A stretch of DNA of 64,000 bases. Source: UBA4416 sp964543545 (GTDB taxonomy: Bacteria > Bacteroidota > Bacteroidia > B-17B0 > Aurantibacillaceae). Where the stretch lies: contig CAZIYT010000004.1 in NCBI GenBank assembly GCA_964543545.1, forward strand, positions 62,001 through 126,000. Direction: 5' to 3'. The translations under genes and the position numbers were made by a program. Below, in pieces: positions 16,273 through 25,044 of the stretch; position 1 is the stretch's first letter; every line of letters begins with the position of its first letter. The notes under the pieces are model-generated. The model was given only the letters and a program-made list of their open reading frames with translations. It had not been told where the DNA came from and did no database searches.

Positions 16273-16662
16273 ATGAATTTCCTCCTTAAATTACTTATCT
16301 CAGCGATTGCGGTCATGATCACCGCCTATTTCCTCGATGGTGTCACGATGGGAAATAACCAGTTTATCACCACCGACTCCCCCCAGGTGAATAAGCTTAT
16401 CACAGCCCTGCTGGTGGCCATTGTGCTGGCTTTTTTGAACAGCATTGTAAAGCCCGTGCTTACGCTTCTGTCATTACCCATTACCTTTTTCACACTCGGC
16501 CTCTTCCTGTTGGTCATCAATGCCATCATCATCCTCTTTGCCGATAAGCTGGTAGATGGCTTTAAAGTGGATGGTTTCTGGACGGCCCTGTGGTTCAGTC
16601 TGGTGTTATCACTTGTGAGTAGCTTCCTCGACCTTACGAAAGGCAAGGAAAAAGAGGAATAA
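16273..16662 (+). CDS. small membrane protein, phage-holin-like 4TM family
   Basis: The protein has 129 residues from MNFLLKLLISAIAVM; an ATG two codons earlier would also fit. Four hydrophobic segments (about 4-20, 42-62, 68-95, 105-118) and FLNSIVKPVLTLLSLPITFFTLGLF match the widespread mycobacterial-type 4TM holin superfamily. Despite the family name, chromosomal members are not known phage lysis proteins and their role is unclear. It is 17 bases before the SpoIIE gene and may share its transcript. Confidence 0.8.
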   Translation: MNFLLKLLISAIAVMITAYFLDGVTMGNNQFITTDSPQVNKLITALLVAIVLAFLNSIVKPVLTLLSLPITFFTLGLFLLVINAIIILFADKLVDGFKVDGFWTALWFSLVLSLVSSFLDLTKGKEKEE

Positions 16663-16679
16663 TTTCATATATTTGATTG

Positions 16680-18602
16680 ATGGTCAAAAAAACAGGACGT
16701 TATGTTTTAATTTTTTTATCACTCTGCTCCCCCGCATTCAACGCTCAGTCCGGGTTTTCGCTTATAGAAGATTACATGGACAAAAGCAGGTATTACGATC
16801 AGGTAGATGTGGATTCTTCCGTAGCTTACGGTATCAAAGCCTATAAGCTTGCGCAAGCCTTGAAGGACAATTACATGCTCAGCAAGACAGCCCTGAGCCT
16901 GGGAATTTCCTACCAGAACATTTCCGACTATAAGAAAGCGACGATTTATTACCAGGAAGGCATTACGCTGGCCGAAAAGCTTAACGATGCCAAGCTGTTG
17001 GCGCAGGCCTATAACAGCTTCGGGAACCTGTTTGCCCTGCAAAAACAATACGACCAGGCCGTCGAGTATTTTGAAAAAGCCCTGGCGAAGAGCAAAGAGC
17101 TAAACGATAAGCGTAAGATATCGGTCATCCTTTCTAACCTGGCCAACATCGAATATGCCAAATCGTATTACAGTAAAGATTATACAAAGACCAATACCCT
17201 CTACCAGGAAGCCTACGAGTGGGCGGTACTGTCGAAGGACACGGGGCAGATGATCAGCGTGAATGGCAACTGGGGCATGTCGCTGGGTGATGAAGGAGCT
17301 TATAAGGAGTCGGTAAACAAGCTTCAAACAGCCATTGCACTTGCCCGGAAGGTCAGGAATGAGTCGGACATGGTTTTCCTGATCCATGACCTCGCCAGGA
17401 CTTACTTTACCATGAAGGATTTTCAGAAAGCCATAGGTCTGTATAAGGAAAGCCTGGAGCTGGCGAAGGAATTTAAGGACAAGGATTTTGAATCGGAAAA
17501 CTACTACGGCCTGGCGATCTCCTATTATGAATTGGCGGATTATAAGCCGGCTTATGATTATTTTGAGAAGTACAAGCGGCTGGAAGACACGCTTTCTGAC
17601 AAAGACATTGCCAATGAGCTGAATGCCTTAAAAACGAAATACGATACCGAAAACAAGCAAAAGCAAATCGAGCTGCTGGAAGCCAATGCCAATAAGGACA
17701 AGGTCACCAAGATCAGCCTCAGCTGCGGTGCAGTTATGCTCCTCCTGCTGGCATTCCTGATGTTCAATCGCTACAGGCTCAAATCGAAAACCAACGGGCT
17801 TCTTGAAAAGCAGAACCAGGTTATTTCCGAAAAGAACAAGGATATTTCGGATAGCATCAATTACGCCAAGAGGATCCAGGATGCTATGCTGCCCGGAGCG
17901 GAAGACATCCGGGCTGTATTCCCCGAAAGCTTTATCCTCTCTATTCCCAAAGACGTGGTGAGCGGCGACTTTTACTGGGTAGCGCGGCATGGTTCACGTA
18001 AGCTGTTCGTGGTAGCCGATTGCACGGGGCATGGTGTTCCCGGGGCTTTGATGAGCATGATCGGGAATACACTGCTGAATAGTATTGTGGGTGAGAAAAA
18101 CATCAGGGAACCTCATGAGATCCTCAATGAGCTCAGGCGTGAAGTCATCAATGCGCTCCGCCAGGGCGAAAACTCTCAGAACAAGGACGGTATGGACCTT
18201 TCGCTCATCAGCCTCGATGCCGATACAATGATGCTTGAAGTGGCCTGCGCCAATAACCCGGTATGGATCGTGAGAAAAGACGGGAGCCTGACGGAAATAA
18301 AACCCGATAAGCAGCCCATTGGCTATGTGACCGGTAAAGACGAGGGCTTTAGCCTGCAACGCCTGCAGCTCAGTGTGGGCGATGTCGTGTACCAGTTCTC
18401 CGATGGTTATGCCGACCAGTTCGGTGGCCCTGCCGGAAAAAAATTCAAATACAACCAGCTGAAGGAAGCACTGTTATCCATGCATGACATGCCATTGGAA
18501 CAGCAGGAAAAAAAGCTCAGGGATATTTTTCTGACATGGCGCGGAAACCTCGATCAGCTCGACGATGTGCTCATTTCCGGAATCAGAGTAAATGCCAGTT
18601 AA
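16680..18602 (+). CDS. TPR-repeat SpoIIE-type PP2C phosphatase (second copy)
   Basis: The ATG at 16680 gives 640 residues (a TTG one codon earlier is less likely). The layout is that of the 324-2315 protein: signal sequence, TPR repeats at about 40-320, coiled coil, one membrane helix at about 345-366, linker ISDSINYAKRIQDAML, then a SpoIIE domain with VSGDFYW and ADCTGHGVPGALMSM and a closing LDDVLISGI. The metal-ligand Asp residues are kept, so it should be an active Ser/Thr phosphatase driven by a periplasmic TPR sensor. The paralogous kinase pair follows after 55 bases. Confidence 0.9.
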   Translation: MVKKTGRYVLIFLSLCSPAFNAQSGFSLIEDYMDKSRYYDQVDVDSSVAYGIKAYKLAQALKDNYMLSKTALSLGISYQNISDYKKATIYYQEGITLAEKLNDAKLLAQAYNSFGNLFALQKQYDQAVEYFEKALAKSKELNDKRKISVILSNLANIEYAKSYYSKDYTKTNTLYQEAYEWAVLSKDTGQMISVNGNWGMSLGDEGAYKESVNKLQTAIALARKVRNESDMVFLIHDLARTYFTMKDFQKAIGLYKESLELAKEFKDKDFESENYYGLAISYYELADYKPAYDYFEKYKRLEDTLSDKDIANELNALKTKYDTENKQKQIELLEANANKDKVTKISLSCGAVMLLLLAFLMFNRYRLKSKTNGLLEKQNQVISEKNKDISDSINYAKRIQDAMLPGAEDIRAVFPESFILSIPKDVVSGDFYWVARHGSRKLFVVADCTGHGVPGALMSMIGNTLLNSIVGEKNIREPHEILNELRREVINALRQGENSQNKDGMDLSLISLDADTMMLEVACANNPVWIVRKDGSLTEIKPDKQPIGYVTGKDEGFSLQRLQLSVGDVVYQFSDGYADQFGGPAGKKFKYNQLKEALLSMHDMPLEQQEKKLRDIFLTWRGNLDQLDDVLISGIRVNAS

Positions 18603-18649
18603 AAAAAGTTAACCGTATAAATACGAACACGCATACTTTGCTACATTTG
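18598..18649 (+). promoter_or_regulatory. GTTAA pair and -7 box of the 18658 kinase operon
   Basis: GTTAA stands at 18598 and 18608, the first overlapping the SpoIIE stop codon. TACATTTG at 18642-18649 fits the -7 consensus, with no TTG at -33. The repeats begin 44 and 34 bases before the -7 box; in the 4816 operon two repeats begin 44 and 33 bases before its box. Confidence 0.6.
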
Positions 18650-18657
18650 TTATAACA

Positions 18658-20217
18658 ATGAATAAACACAACCTCGGTATTATTTCAGTTCTTGTCGGTT
18701 TGGCTTTGGTGGCGCTTATTGCGATTCAGGTGTACTGGATCCGAAGCTCTATTAAACTCAAGAAAGAGGAGTTCGATCATACCGTGATCGAGGCCCTCAA
18801 ATCTACCAGCTACAAGCTCGAAAAGATTGCAACCGCCAATAAGATCGCGAAGAAGATTAAGCTCCGCAAACAAGGTGTGCGCATTACCAAGCCCGGGTTA
18901 TTGGCTACCTCGGGCAATGATGTACAGGTAAGGATCTTTGAAGAGCTCAGCACCGATTCTTCGGGCGTGATCACCAGCAAAATGTCACAGAAAGAATTTT
19001 TCGGCGATTCCATTAAGTCCAGGAAAAATTTTCTGCCCTATGACCTCACAAGCTCTTCGAAAACAACCGAGGAAAGCCTGCGCGAGGAGCTGTTGAAAGC
19101 CGGCACCGAAGTGGTGAACGATCTTTACGATGAGCTCATCAGCATCAACGTGTATAAGGATTACAAGCCCAAGGTGGATTCCCTGATGCTGGATACCGTT
19201 CTGCACCAGGAGCTGAAAGCAGCAGGCGTCAATACCGAATTCGTGTATTCCATTTCCAGCCAGCTCGCCAATTCCAATTCAAAGGCCAATTATAAAGATG
19301 CCCAGAAAGACTGCGATTCCAGTGGCTGCTATTACAAGATCAACCTCTCGCCCAGCAATGTCTATGTAACACCGCAGTACCTGAGCGTAAGCTTTCCCGA
19401 TGAAACCAGTTACCTGCTCAATACCATGTGGGCCATGCTCTCGGTATCGGGCCTTGTGATCTGTATCCTCATCATGGCATTTTACTATACCATTGCTACG
19501 ATATCCAGGCAAAAGAAATTATCGGAGATCAAGAACGACTTCATCAGCAATATGACGCATGAGTTCAAAACGCCGATCAGCACCATATCGCTGGCAGCAG
19601 AAATGCTCAATGATTCTACTGTTTCCAAAACACCGGAGAAACAACACCGCTTCATTAAAATGATCACCGATGAGAACAAGCGCCTCAGTATCCTGGTGGA
19701 AAGCATCCTGCAAACCGCAATCCTCGATAAGGGTGAGTTCAAGCTCAAGATCAGCCAGATAGACATACACGAGATTATTAACCAGGCGATACAGAATACC
19801 CAGCTGCTCATCGATCAAAGAGGTGGCGCCATTACCAAGCAGCTCCATGCTACAAAAAGTAGTGTTGTGGCCGATAAATTGCATCTTACGAACATCATCT
19901 TCAACCTGATTGATAATGCCGTGAAGTATACTAAAGAAACGCCCAACATCGTTATTAGTACCAGGGATGCTGAAAATGGCATAGAAATTACTATAAAGGA
20001 TAATGGCATAGGGATCAGTAAAGACAATCTTAGAAAGATTTTTGATAAATTTTTCAGGGTGCCGACAGGCAATGTTCATAATGTAAAAGGCTTTGGCCTG
20101 GGCCTAAGTTATGTAAAAGCAGTAGTTGAAAAGCATAATGGCACAATTCATGTAGAGAGTGAAATAGGAAAAGGAAGCACGTTCAGAATCCTTATGCCAT
20201 ATAAAACCGTACATTAG
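18658..20217 (+). CDS. membrane sensor histidine kinase, paralogue of the 4816 kinase
   Basis: The 519-residue protein has membrane helices at about 7-28 and 258-280, with a periplasmic domain of about 230 residues rich in Lys and Ser. HisKA carries MTHEFKTPISTISLA (H301). HATPase carries IFNLIDNAVKYT, DNGIGIS and GFGLGLSY; all boxes are complete. QVYWIRSSIKLKKEEFDHTVIEAL after helix 1 matches the first kinase, while most of the sensor domain has diverged, suggesting duplication followed by change of signal. It is 19 bases before its regulator. Confidence 0.93.
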   Translation: MNKHNLGIISVLVGLALVALIAIQVYWIRSSIKLKKEEFDHTVIEALKSTSYKLEKIATANKIAKKIKLRKQGVRITKPGLLATSGNDVQVRIFEELSTDSSGVITSKMSQKEFFGDSIKSRKNFLPYDLTSSSKTTEESLREELLKAGTEVVNDLYDELISINVYKDYKPKVDSLMLDTVLHQELKAAGVNTEFVYSISSQLANSNSKANYKDAQKDCDSSGCYYKINLSPSNVYVTPQYLSVSFPDETSYLLNTMWAMLSVSGLVICILIMAFYYTIATISRQKKLSEIKNDFISNMTHEFKTPISTISLAAEMLNDSTVSKTPEKQHRFIKMITDENKRLSILVESILQTAILDKGEFKLKISQIDIHEIINQAIQNTQLLIDQRGGAITKQLHATKSSVVADKLHLTNIIFNLIDNAVKYTKETPNIVISTRDAENGIEITIKDNGIGISKDNLRKIFDKFFRVPTGNVHNVKGFGLGLSYVKAVVEKHNGTIHVESEIGKGSTFRILMPYKTVH

Positions 20218-20236
20218 TAAAACAGAAATAAAACTT

Positions 20237-20938
20237 ATGGAGAATGTAAAAACACAAGTATTGTTAGTGGAAGATGATCCGAATCTTGGCGCTTTATTGC
20301 AGGAGTATCTGGAGGCAAAAGGTTTCGAAACAAAACTGGCCACTGACGGTAAAAAAGGCTTTGATGCATTTTGTAAACAGGAATTCGACCTGTTGCTCCT
20401 CGACGTGATGATGCCCGTGAAAGACGGTCTTACCCTCGCAAAAGAAATCCGCGTTACCGATAAAAACGTACCCATCATTTTCCTGACAGCGAAGAGCATG
20501 AAGGAAGATACCATCGAAGGCTTCAACTCGGGCGCCGATGATTATATCACCAAGCCGTTCAGCATGGATGAGCTGATGGCGCGGATCACAGCCGTATTAC
20601 GCCGTAGCAACAAACAGCGCGTGTATAATACCGATGATGTGGTGTTCAATATCGGTGATTACACCTTCAATTCAGAAACGCAGGCTTTGGCCCACAATGG
20701 TATGGAGCAAAAACTCACGACCAAAGAAAGCCAGTTGATGCGCCTGTTATGTGTACACAAAAACGACGTGCTCGACAGGAACTTTGCCCTGAAAACGATC
20801 TGGCATGATGATAATTATTTCAACGGACGAAGCATGGATGTATACATTGCCAAGCTGCGTAAATACCTGAAAGACGACTCTAAAGTAGAGATCGTGAACA
20901 TACACGGAAAAGGCTTTAAATTATTAGTCAATTCCTAG
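20237..20938 (+). CDS. OmpR-family response regulator, paralogue of the 6413 regulator
   Basis: The 233-residue protein has a receiver domain with VEDDPNLG, D56 in LLDVMMPVKDG, FLTAKSM and DDYITKPFS. The winged helix shares a long stretch with the first regulator: KTIWHDDNYFNGRSMDVYI ... KLRKYL ... HGKGFKLLV. The kept recognition region fits the shared GTTAA motif at both operons. It probably activates its own operon and could cross-talk with the 6413 regulator. Confidence 0.93.
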   Translation: MENVKTQVLLVEDDPNLGALLQEYLEAKGFETKLATDGKKGFDAFCKQEFDLLLLDVMMPVKDGLTLAKEIRVTDKNVPIIFLTAKSMKEDTIEGFNSGADDYITKPFSMDELMARITAVLRRSNKQRVYNTDDVVFNIGDYTFNSETQALAHNGMEQKLTTKESQLMRLLCVHKNDVLDRNFALKTIWHDDNYFNGRSMDVYIAKLRKYLKDDSKVEIVNIHGKGFKLLVNS

Positions 20939-20971
20939 TGATTAAAGCCTAAAAAATTAGGGAATTAGTCT

Positions 20972-21009
20972 AAAAGTGGTTTATTTTGTAAGAAGTAAAC
21001 CACTTTTTG
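20972..21009 (+). terminator. terminator hairpin after the regulator, abutting the murF-alr start
   Basis: AAAAGTGGTTTA / TAAACCACTTTT forms a 12-base stem with a 12-base loop and a T-run, 33 bases past the regulator's stop. The TTG start of the next gene is at 21011, directly after the T-run, so the hairpin also fills the place of the next gene's leader. Confidence 0.85.
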
Positions 21010-21010
21010 T

Positions 21011-23479
21011 TTGTATACCACGCCCCAAATAGCCGCCGTTATCCATGCCAGCATCAGCGGCGACGAGCCGGAAGCAAGCATTAGTGTGCTGCTCACCGAC
21101 AGCCGCCAGCTCACCGAGCCTCATCATACCCTGTTTATAGCCCTGGTAACAGAGCGCAATGATGCCCACCAGTACATTTATGGGCTGGTACAAAAAGGCG
21201 TTAAAGTATTTGTGGTGAATTTTATCCCCGAAAATTGCAAAGGGATTGATGGGATTTGCTTCCTCCTGGTAAAAAATACGAGGAAAGCACTTCAACAGCT
21301 GGCTGCTCATCATCGCGAACAGTTCCGGATCCCTGTCATAGGCATTACCGGCAGCAACGGAAAAACCATTGTTAAGGAATGGCTCTACCAGCTGCTGAAA
21401 ACAGATTATAGCATTGTACGAAGCCCTAAAAGCTTCAATTCACAGATAGGAGTGCCTTTGTCGGTATGGCAGATGAAGGAAGAGCATAGCCTGGGTATTT
21501 TCGAGGCCGGGATTTCCGAGCCGGGCGAAATGCCGGTGTTGAGGGAGATCATCCGGCCCACGATCGGAATCCTCACCTCGCTGGGAACAGCCCACGATGA
21601 AGGCTTTAAAGATACCACGCAAAAGCTGAAAGAAAAGCTGAACCTCTTTGCAGAAAGCGAAACGGTGATTGTGAATGCCTTATCGCTTCCCGAAAATTAT
21701 ACCGACCTCCTGGTGGGCGAAAAATGGTTTATCATTTCAAGATCGCCGCATGCCAGGCTGCAAATATTACATAGCGATGCAGAAGGGAGTCAAACCCGGA
21801 TCAGGGCCCATTACCTGGGTGCTGAGGTAGAGCTGCTGGTGCCTTTTACGGATGCGGCCAGCGTGAATAATGCCATTAGCTGCTGGGCAACTATGTTGCA
21901 GTTGCAGGTGCCGGAACAGGAAATTCGACAGCGAATTTTGAAGCTTCAATCGGTGGAGATGCGCCTCGAGCTGAAGCTCGGCAATAACAATTGCATCCTC
22001 ATCAACGATTTTTATAACTCCGATATCAACGCGCTTGAAATTGCCCTGCATCACCTGAAACAGCAGCACCGGGGCGGACAAAAGATCGTGATCCTTTCGG
22101 ACATTGAGCAGAGTGGAAAGCTGAGCTGGGAATTATACACGCATGTAGCCAGGCTGCTGAGCCAGTTTCATATCGATGTATTTATCGGGATCGGGAAAGA
22201 GATCTCGTCGCAACGGAAATTATTTCCGGGGCCGTCTCATTTTTATGCGAGCACACAGGAATTCCTGGAAGATGCCAAAACGAACCCGGAGCTCCAGTTC
22301 CATAATGCCATCATCCTTCTGAAAGGCGCCCGCAGCTTCGGTTTCGAAGCCATCAGCAAGCAGCTTCAGCAGAAAAGCCATGATACGGTATTGGAGATCA
22401 ACTTAAACAGCCTCGTTCATAATATTAATTTTTACCGCTCGCAGCTTGAGAAATCTACAAAGCTGATGTGCATGGTAAAAGCCACGGGCTATGGCAGCGG
22501 CAGCACGGAAATCGCCTTCACCTTACAGCATCACCACGTGGATTACCTCGCGGTGGCTTATGCCGACGAAGGCGTGGAGCTTCGCAAAGCCGGCATTCAC
22601 CTGCCGGTAATGGTGATGAGCCCCGAAGAGGCTTCCTATGATGATATGCTGCTGCATCAGCTGGAGCCGGAATTATTTTCCTTTAAAGTGATCCGTGATT
22701 TTTCGCAGGCCTTGCAGAACAAAGCGATCTCAGGTCCTTATCCGGTGCACATCAAGCTCGATACAGGCATGCACCGCCTGGGCTTTGAGGAAGCGCAGCT
22801 TGATGAGTTATGTGAGGTGCTGAAAAAAGAAACGTCGATTAAGGTAAAAAGTATTTTCTCTCACCTGGTAGGCAGCGACAGCAAAGCGTTTGATGAATTC
22901 TCAAAACAGCAGATTACCTTGTTTGAAAAGATGGCCACGAAGCTCGAAGCGGCGATCGGCTATTCCACGATCCGGCATATCTGTAACTCCGGTGCTATTA
23001 CGCGTTTCAAAGAAGCGCATTACGATATGGTTCGCCTGGGAATAGGGATGTATGGCGTCGGTTTCAATGAGCTGGAGAAACAACACCTGCAAAATATCAG
23101 CAGCCTTAAAACCCGCATTTCACAGATCAGGCCTTTGAAAAAAGGGGAGACGGTGGGTTATAACCGCAAAGGGATGGCAGAACGGGATATGACCATTGCA
23201 ACGATTCCGATCGGGTATGCAGATGGCCTGAGCCGCAGAACGGGCAACGGAAATTTCAGTGTTTACATCCATGGAACTGCCTGTAAAACGATCGGTAATA
23301 TCTGCATGGACATGTGCATGATTGATGTGAGCGGGTTGAACGTGGCGGAAGGCGATGAGGTCATTGTCTTTGAAACCAACCAGCAGCTGATGGCTCTTTC
23401 CGAAGCCATGGACACGATTCCTTACGAAGTGCTTACTAATATTTCTACCCGGGTAAAACGCGTCTATGTTCAGGAGTAG
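21011..23479 (+). CDS. bifunctional UDP-MurNAc-tripeptide:D-Ala-D-Ala ligase / alanine racemase
   Basis: This 822-residue fusion is typical of Bacteroidota. The MurF half (1 to about 450) has the ATP loop GITGSNGKTIVKEW and joins D-Ala-D-Ala to UDP-MurNAc-tripeptide. The racemase half (about 455-822) has the PLP-lysine segment MVKATGYGSG, the His/Cys barrel strands (KLDTGMHRLGF) and the catalytic Tyr region VGYNRKGMAE, then IPIGYADGLSR; it makes D-Ala from L-Ala. Both activities thus serve cytoplasmic peptidoglycan precursor synthesis. The start is TTG: a stop lies 15 bases upstream with no ATG between, and the family N-terminus (MYT..QIA) aligns from this codon. Confidence 0.93.
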   Translation: MYTTPQIAAVIHASISGDEPEASISVLLTDSRQLTEPHHTLFIALVTERNDAHQYIYGLVQKGVKVFVVNFIPENCKGIDGICFLLVKNTRKALQQLAAHHREQFRIPVIGITGSNGKTIVKEWLYQLLKTDYSIVRSPKSFNSQIGVPLSVWQMKEEHSLGIFEAGISEPGEMPVLREIIRPTIGILTSLGTAHDEGFKDTTQKLKEKLNLFAESETVIVNALSLPENYTDLLVGEKWFIISRSPHARLQILHSDAEGSQTRIRAHYLGAEVELLVPFTDAASVNNAISCWATMLQLQVPEQEIRQRILKLQSVEMRLELKLGNNNCILINDFYNSDINALEIALHHLKQQHRGGQKIVILSDIEQSGKLSWELYTHVARLLSQFHIDVFIGIGKEISSQRKLFPGPSHFYASTQEFLEDAKTNPELQFHNAIILLKGARSFGFEAISKQLQQKSHDTVLEINLNSLVHNINFYRSQLEKSTKLMCMVKATGYGSGSTEIAFTLQHHHVDYLAVAYADEGVELRKAGIHLPVMVMSPEEASYDDMLLHQLEPELFSFKVIRDFSQALQNKAISGPYPVHIKLDTGMHRLGFEEAQLDELCEVLKKETSIKVKSIFSHLVGSDSKAFDEFSKQQITLFEKMATKLEAAIGYSTIRHICNSGAITRFKEAHYDMVRLGIGMYGVGFNELEKQHLQNISSLKTRISQIRPLKKGETVGYNRKGMAERDMTIATIPIGYADGLSRRTGNGNFSVYIHGTACKTIGNICMDMCMIDVSGLNVAEGDEVIVFETNQQLMALSEAMDTIPYEVLTNISTRVKRVYVQE

Positions 23480-24893
23480 TTTTAGTGATACGTCATTGCG
23501 AGGACGAAGGACGAAGCAATCTCATCTGTATGTCGGATTTGTTCTCATATTCCTATTTTCTGTATTTTTCTTCTCTTGCCAGGAAACGACTTCTTCAACT
23601 ACCACTGTTTCCAATCCCGATCCAACCTACGCCGAGATAGCGCCGATTATTTACAAGAATTGTACGCCATGCCACAGGGCAGGGGAGAGCGGGCCTTTTG
23701 AGCTGATGAGCTATGCCGATGCGAAGCGGAATGCCAACAAGATCAAATTCGTAACGCAGACACGCTACATGCCGCCATGGCCGGCCGATCCGGGATACTC
23801 TCATTTTTTGGGAGAGCGCGTGCTCACCGAAGATGAGATCGGGCTGATCAAATTATGGGCAGAGCATGGTGCGCCGGAGGGCGATCAAACAAAAACACCT
23901 GCGCCTCCTGTTTTCTATGCCGGCTCTTCCTTAAGAAAGCCGGACACGGTGATCCGCTTCAGGGAAGCGGTACCCATCAAAGGGAATGGCAGCGATCATT
24001 TTTATGTGGTGAAGCTTCCGGTGGAGTTATCGAAAGATACCTTTGTGAGCTATTTTGAATTTGTGTCTTCGCAACGCAAGCTGGCGCATCATGTCAACGG
24101 CCACCTGGTGAATTACACACCCGGCAAAAAGAAGGAGATCCGCAGCGGCCTGACCTATGCCCTGGATGAATTCAGCGATTACAAGACCTTGTATGCGCAA
24201 ATGAACATCCTGAACGACGATGCGAGCTTTCCGACCTTAACGCCGAACACCGTGTATTACCTGCCGGGTTTCACACCCCCGGTGTATCCGCAGGGTATTG
24301 GTGGCTACAGGGTGAACAGGCAGTCGGTGATCCTGCTTCAAAACATGCATTACGGGCCGAGCCGGGAAGATGTGCTGGACAGCGCTTACATCAATGTATT
24401 TTACGGGCCGAAACCGAAACGGCCGATTTACGAAACACAGCTCGGCACATTCGGTGTGTCTGAGATAGAGCCGGAGCTGTTGTTGCATCCCGGTAAGATA
24501 GAGACTTTTCATACCAAGGCCACACTCAACAATGATATCTCCTTGCTTTCGGTAAACCCGCACATGCACCTGCTGGGAAAAACATTTTGGGCCTTTGCCA
24601 TTCAGCGCAACGGCGATACCATCCCTTTGATTAGGATCAATAACTGGGATTTCCGGTGGCAGTATTATTATACCTACCAGCATCCGGTGAAGCTCAGCGC
24701 AGGAACGACCATTCATGTGTATGGCACGTTCGACAATACCGCTAAAAACCCTAACAACCCCAACCGCCCGCCAAAGCTGGTGACACAGGGCGAAGGCGTA
24801 AAAAGCATGCAGACCACGGAAGAAATGTTCCAGTTTATTTTCACCTACCTGCCCTACCAGCAGGGAGATGAAAAGCTGGATTTAAGTAAATGA
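23466..24893 (+). CDS. lipoprotein with cytochrome c-like and copper type II monooxygenase-like domains
   Basis: The 475-residue protein has a signal ending at FFSCQE (Cys 38), so it is a probable lipoprotein. A c-heme domain follows with CTPCH (C66, C69, H70) and MPPW (M102) as possible sixth ligand. The C-terminal half keeps the copper ligand pattern of peptidylglycine monooxygenase: H208-H209, H295, H366-x-H368 (NPHMHLLG) and M454 (TTEEMFQ). Fusion of an electron-donor heme to a two-copper oxygenase suggests a self-sufficient periplasmic oxidase; the substrate is unknown. The first 20 residues are encoded largely by a TCATTGCGAG-type repeat. It overlaps murF-alr by 14 bases. Confidence 0.8.
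   Translation: MFRSSFSDTSLRGRRTKQSHLYVGFVLIFLFSVFFFSCQETTSSTTTVSNPDPTYAEIAPIIYKNCTPCHRAGESGPFELMSYADAKRNANKIKFVTQTRYMPPWPADPGYSHFLGERVLTEDEIGLIKLWAEHGAPEGDQTKTPAPPVFYAGSSLRKPDTVIRFREAVPIKGNGSDHFYVVKLPVELSKDTFVSYFEFVSSQRKLAHHVNGHLVNYTPGKKKEIRSGLTYALDEFSDYKTLYAQMNILNDDASFPTLTPNTVYYLPGFTPPVYPQGIGGYRVNRQSVILLQNMHYGPSREDVLDSAYINVFYGPKPKRPIYETQLGTFGVSEIEPELLLHPGKIETFHTKATLNNDISLLSVNPHMHLLGKTFWAFAIQRNGDTIPLIRINNWDFRWQYYYTYQHPVKLSAGTTIHVYGTFDNTAKNPNNPNRPPKLVTQGEGVKSMQTTEEMFQFIFTYLPYQQGDEKLDLSK
23491..23525 (+). repeat. TCATTGCGAG...GAAGCAATCTC repeat inside a coding region
   Basis: CGTCATTGCGAGGACGAAGG continues to ACGAAGCAATCTC. It is a common intergenic repeat type, here translated as part of the n-region of the lipoprotein signal (SLRGRRTKQSH). 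A decayed copy lies at 28157-28185. Confidence 0.75.
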
Positions 24894-24902
24894 AATAATA
24901 GT

Positions 24903-25034
24903 CCCGCAGATCTCGCAGATTTGCGCAGATCAAATGGAACAGGTCAATAAATAGAAGCTAAATAATAGGTACATTAGAATACGCATTACTTGTTTTGAAA
25001 ATAAAAAATCCGCGCCATCTGCGAGATCTGCGGG
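24903..25034. repeat. 132-base MITE-like element with perfect 18-base inverted ends
   Basis: CCCGCAGATCTCGCAGAT at 24903-24920 is the exact reverse complement of 25017-25034; similarity continues inward imperfectly for about ten bases. The 96-base interior is AT-rich without a frame. The right end stands ten bases before the rsmI ATG. Half-copies occur at 60377-60395, likewise before a start codon, and 62215-62232. Confidence 0.75.
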
Positions 25035-25044
25035 AAATAAAAAA

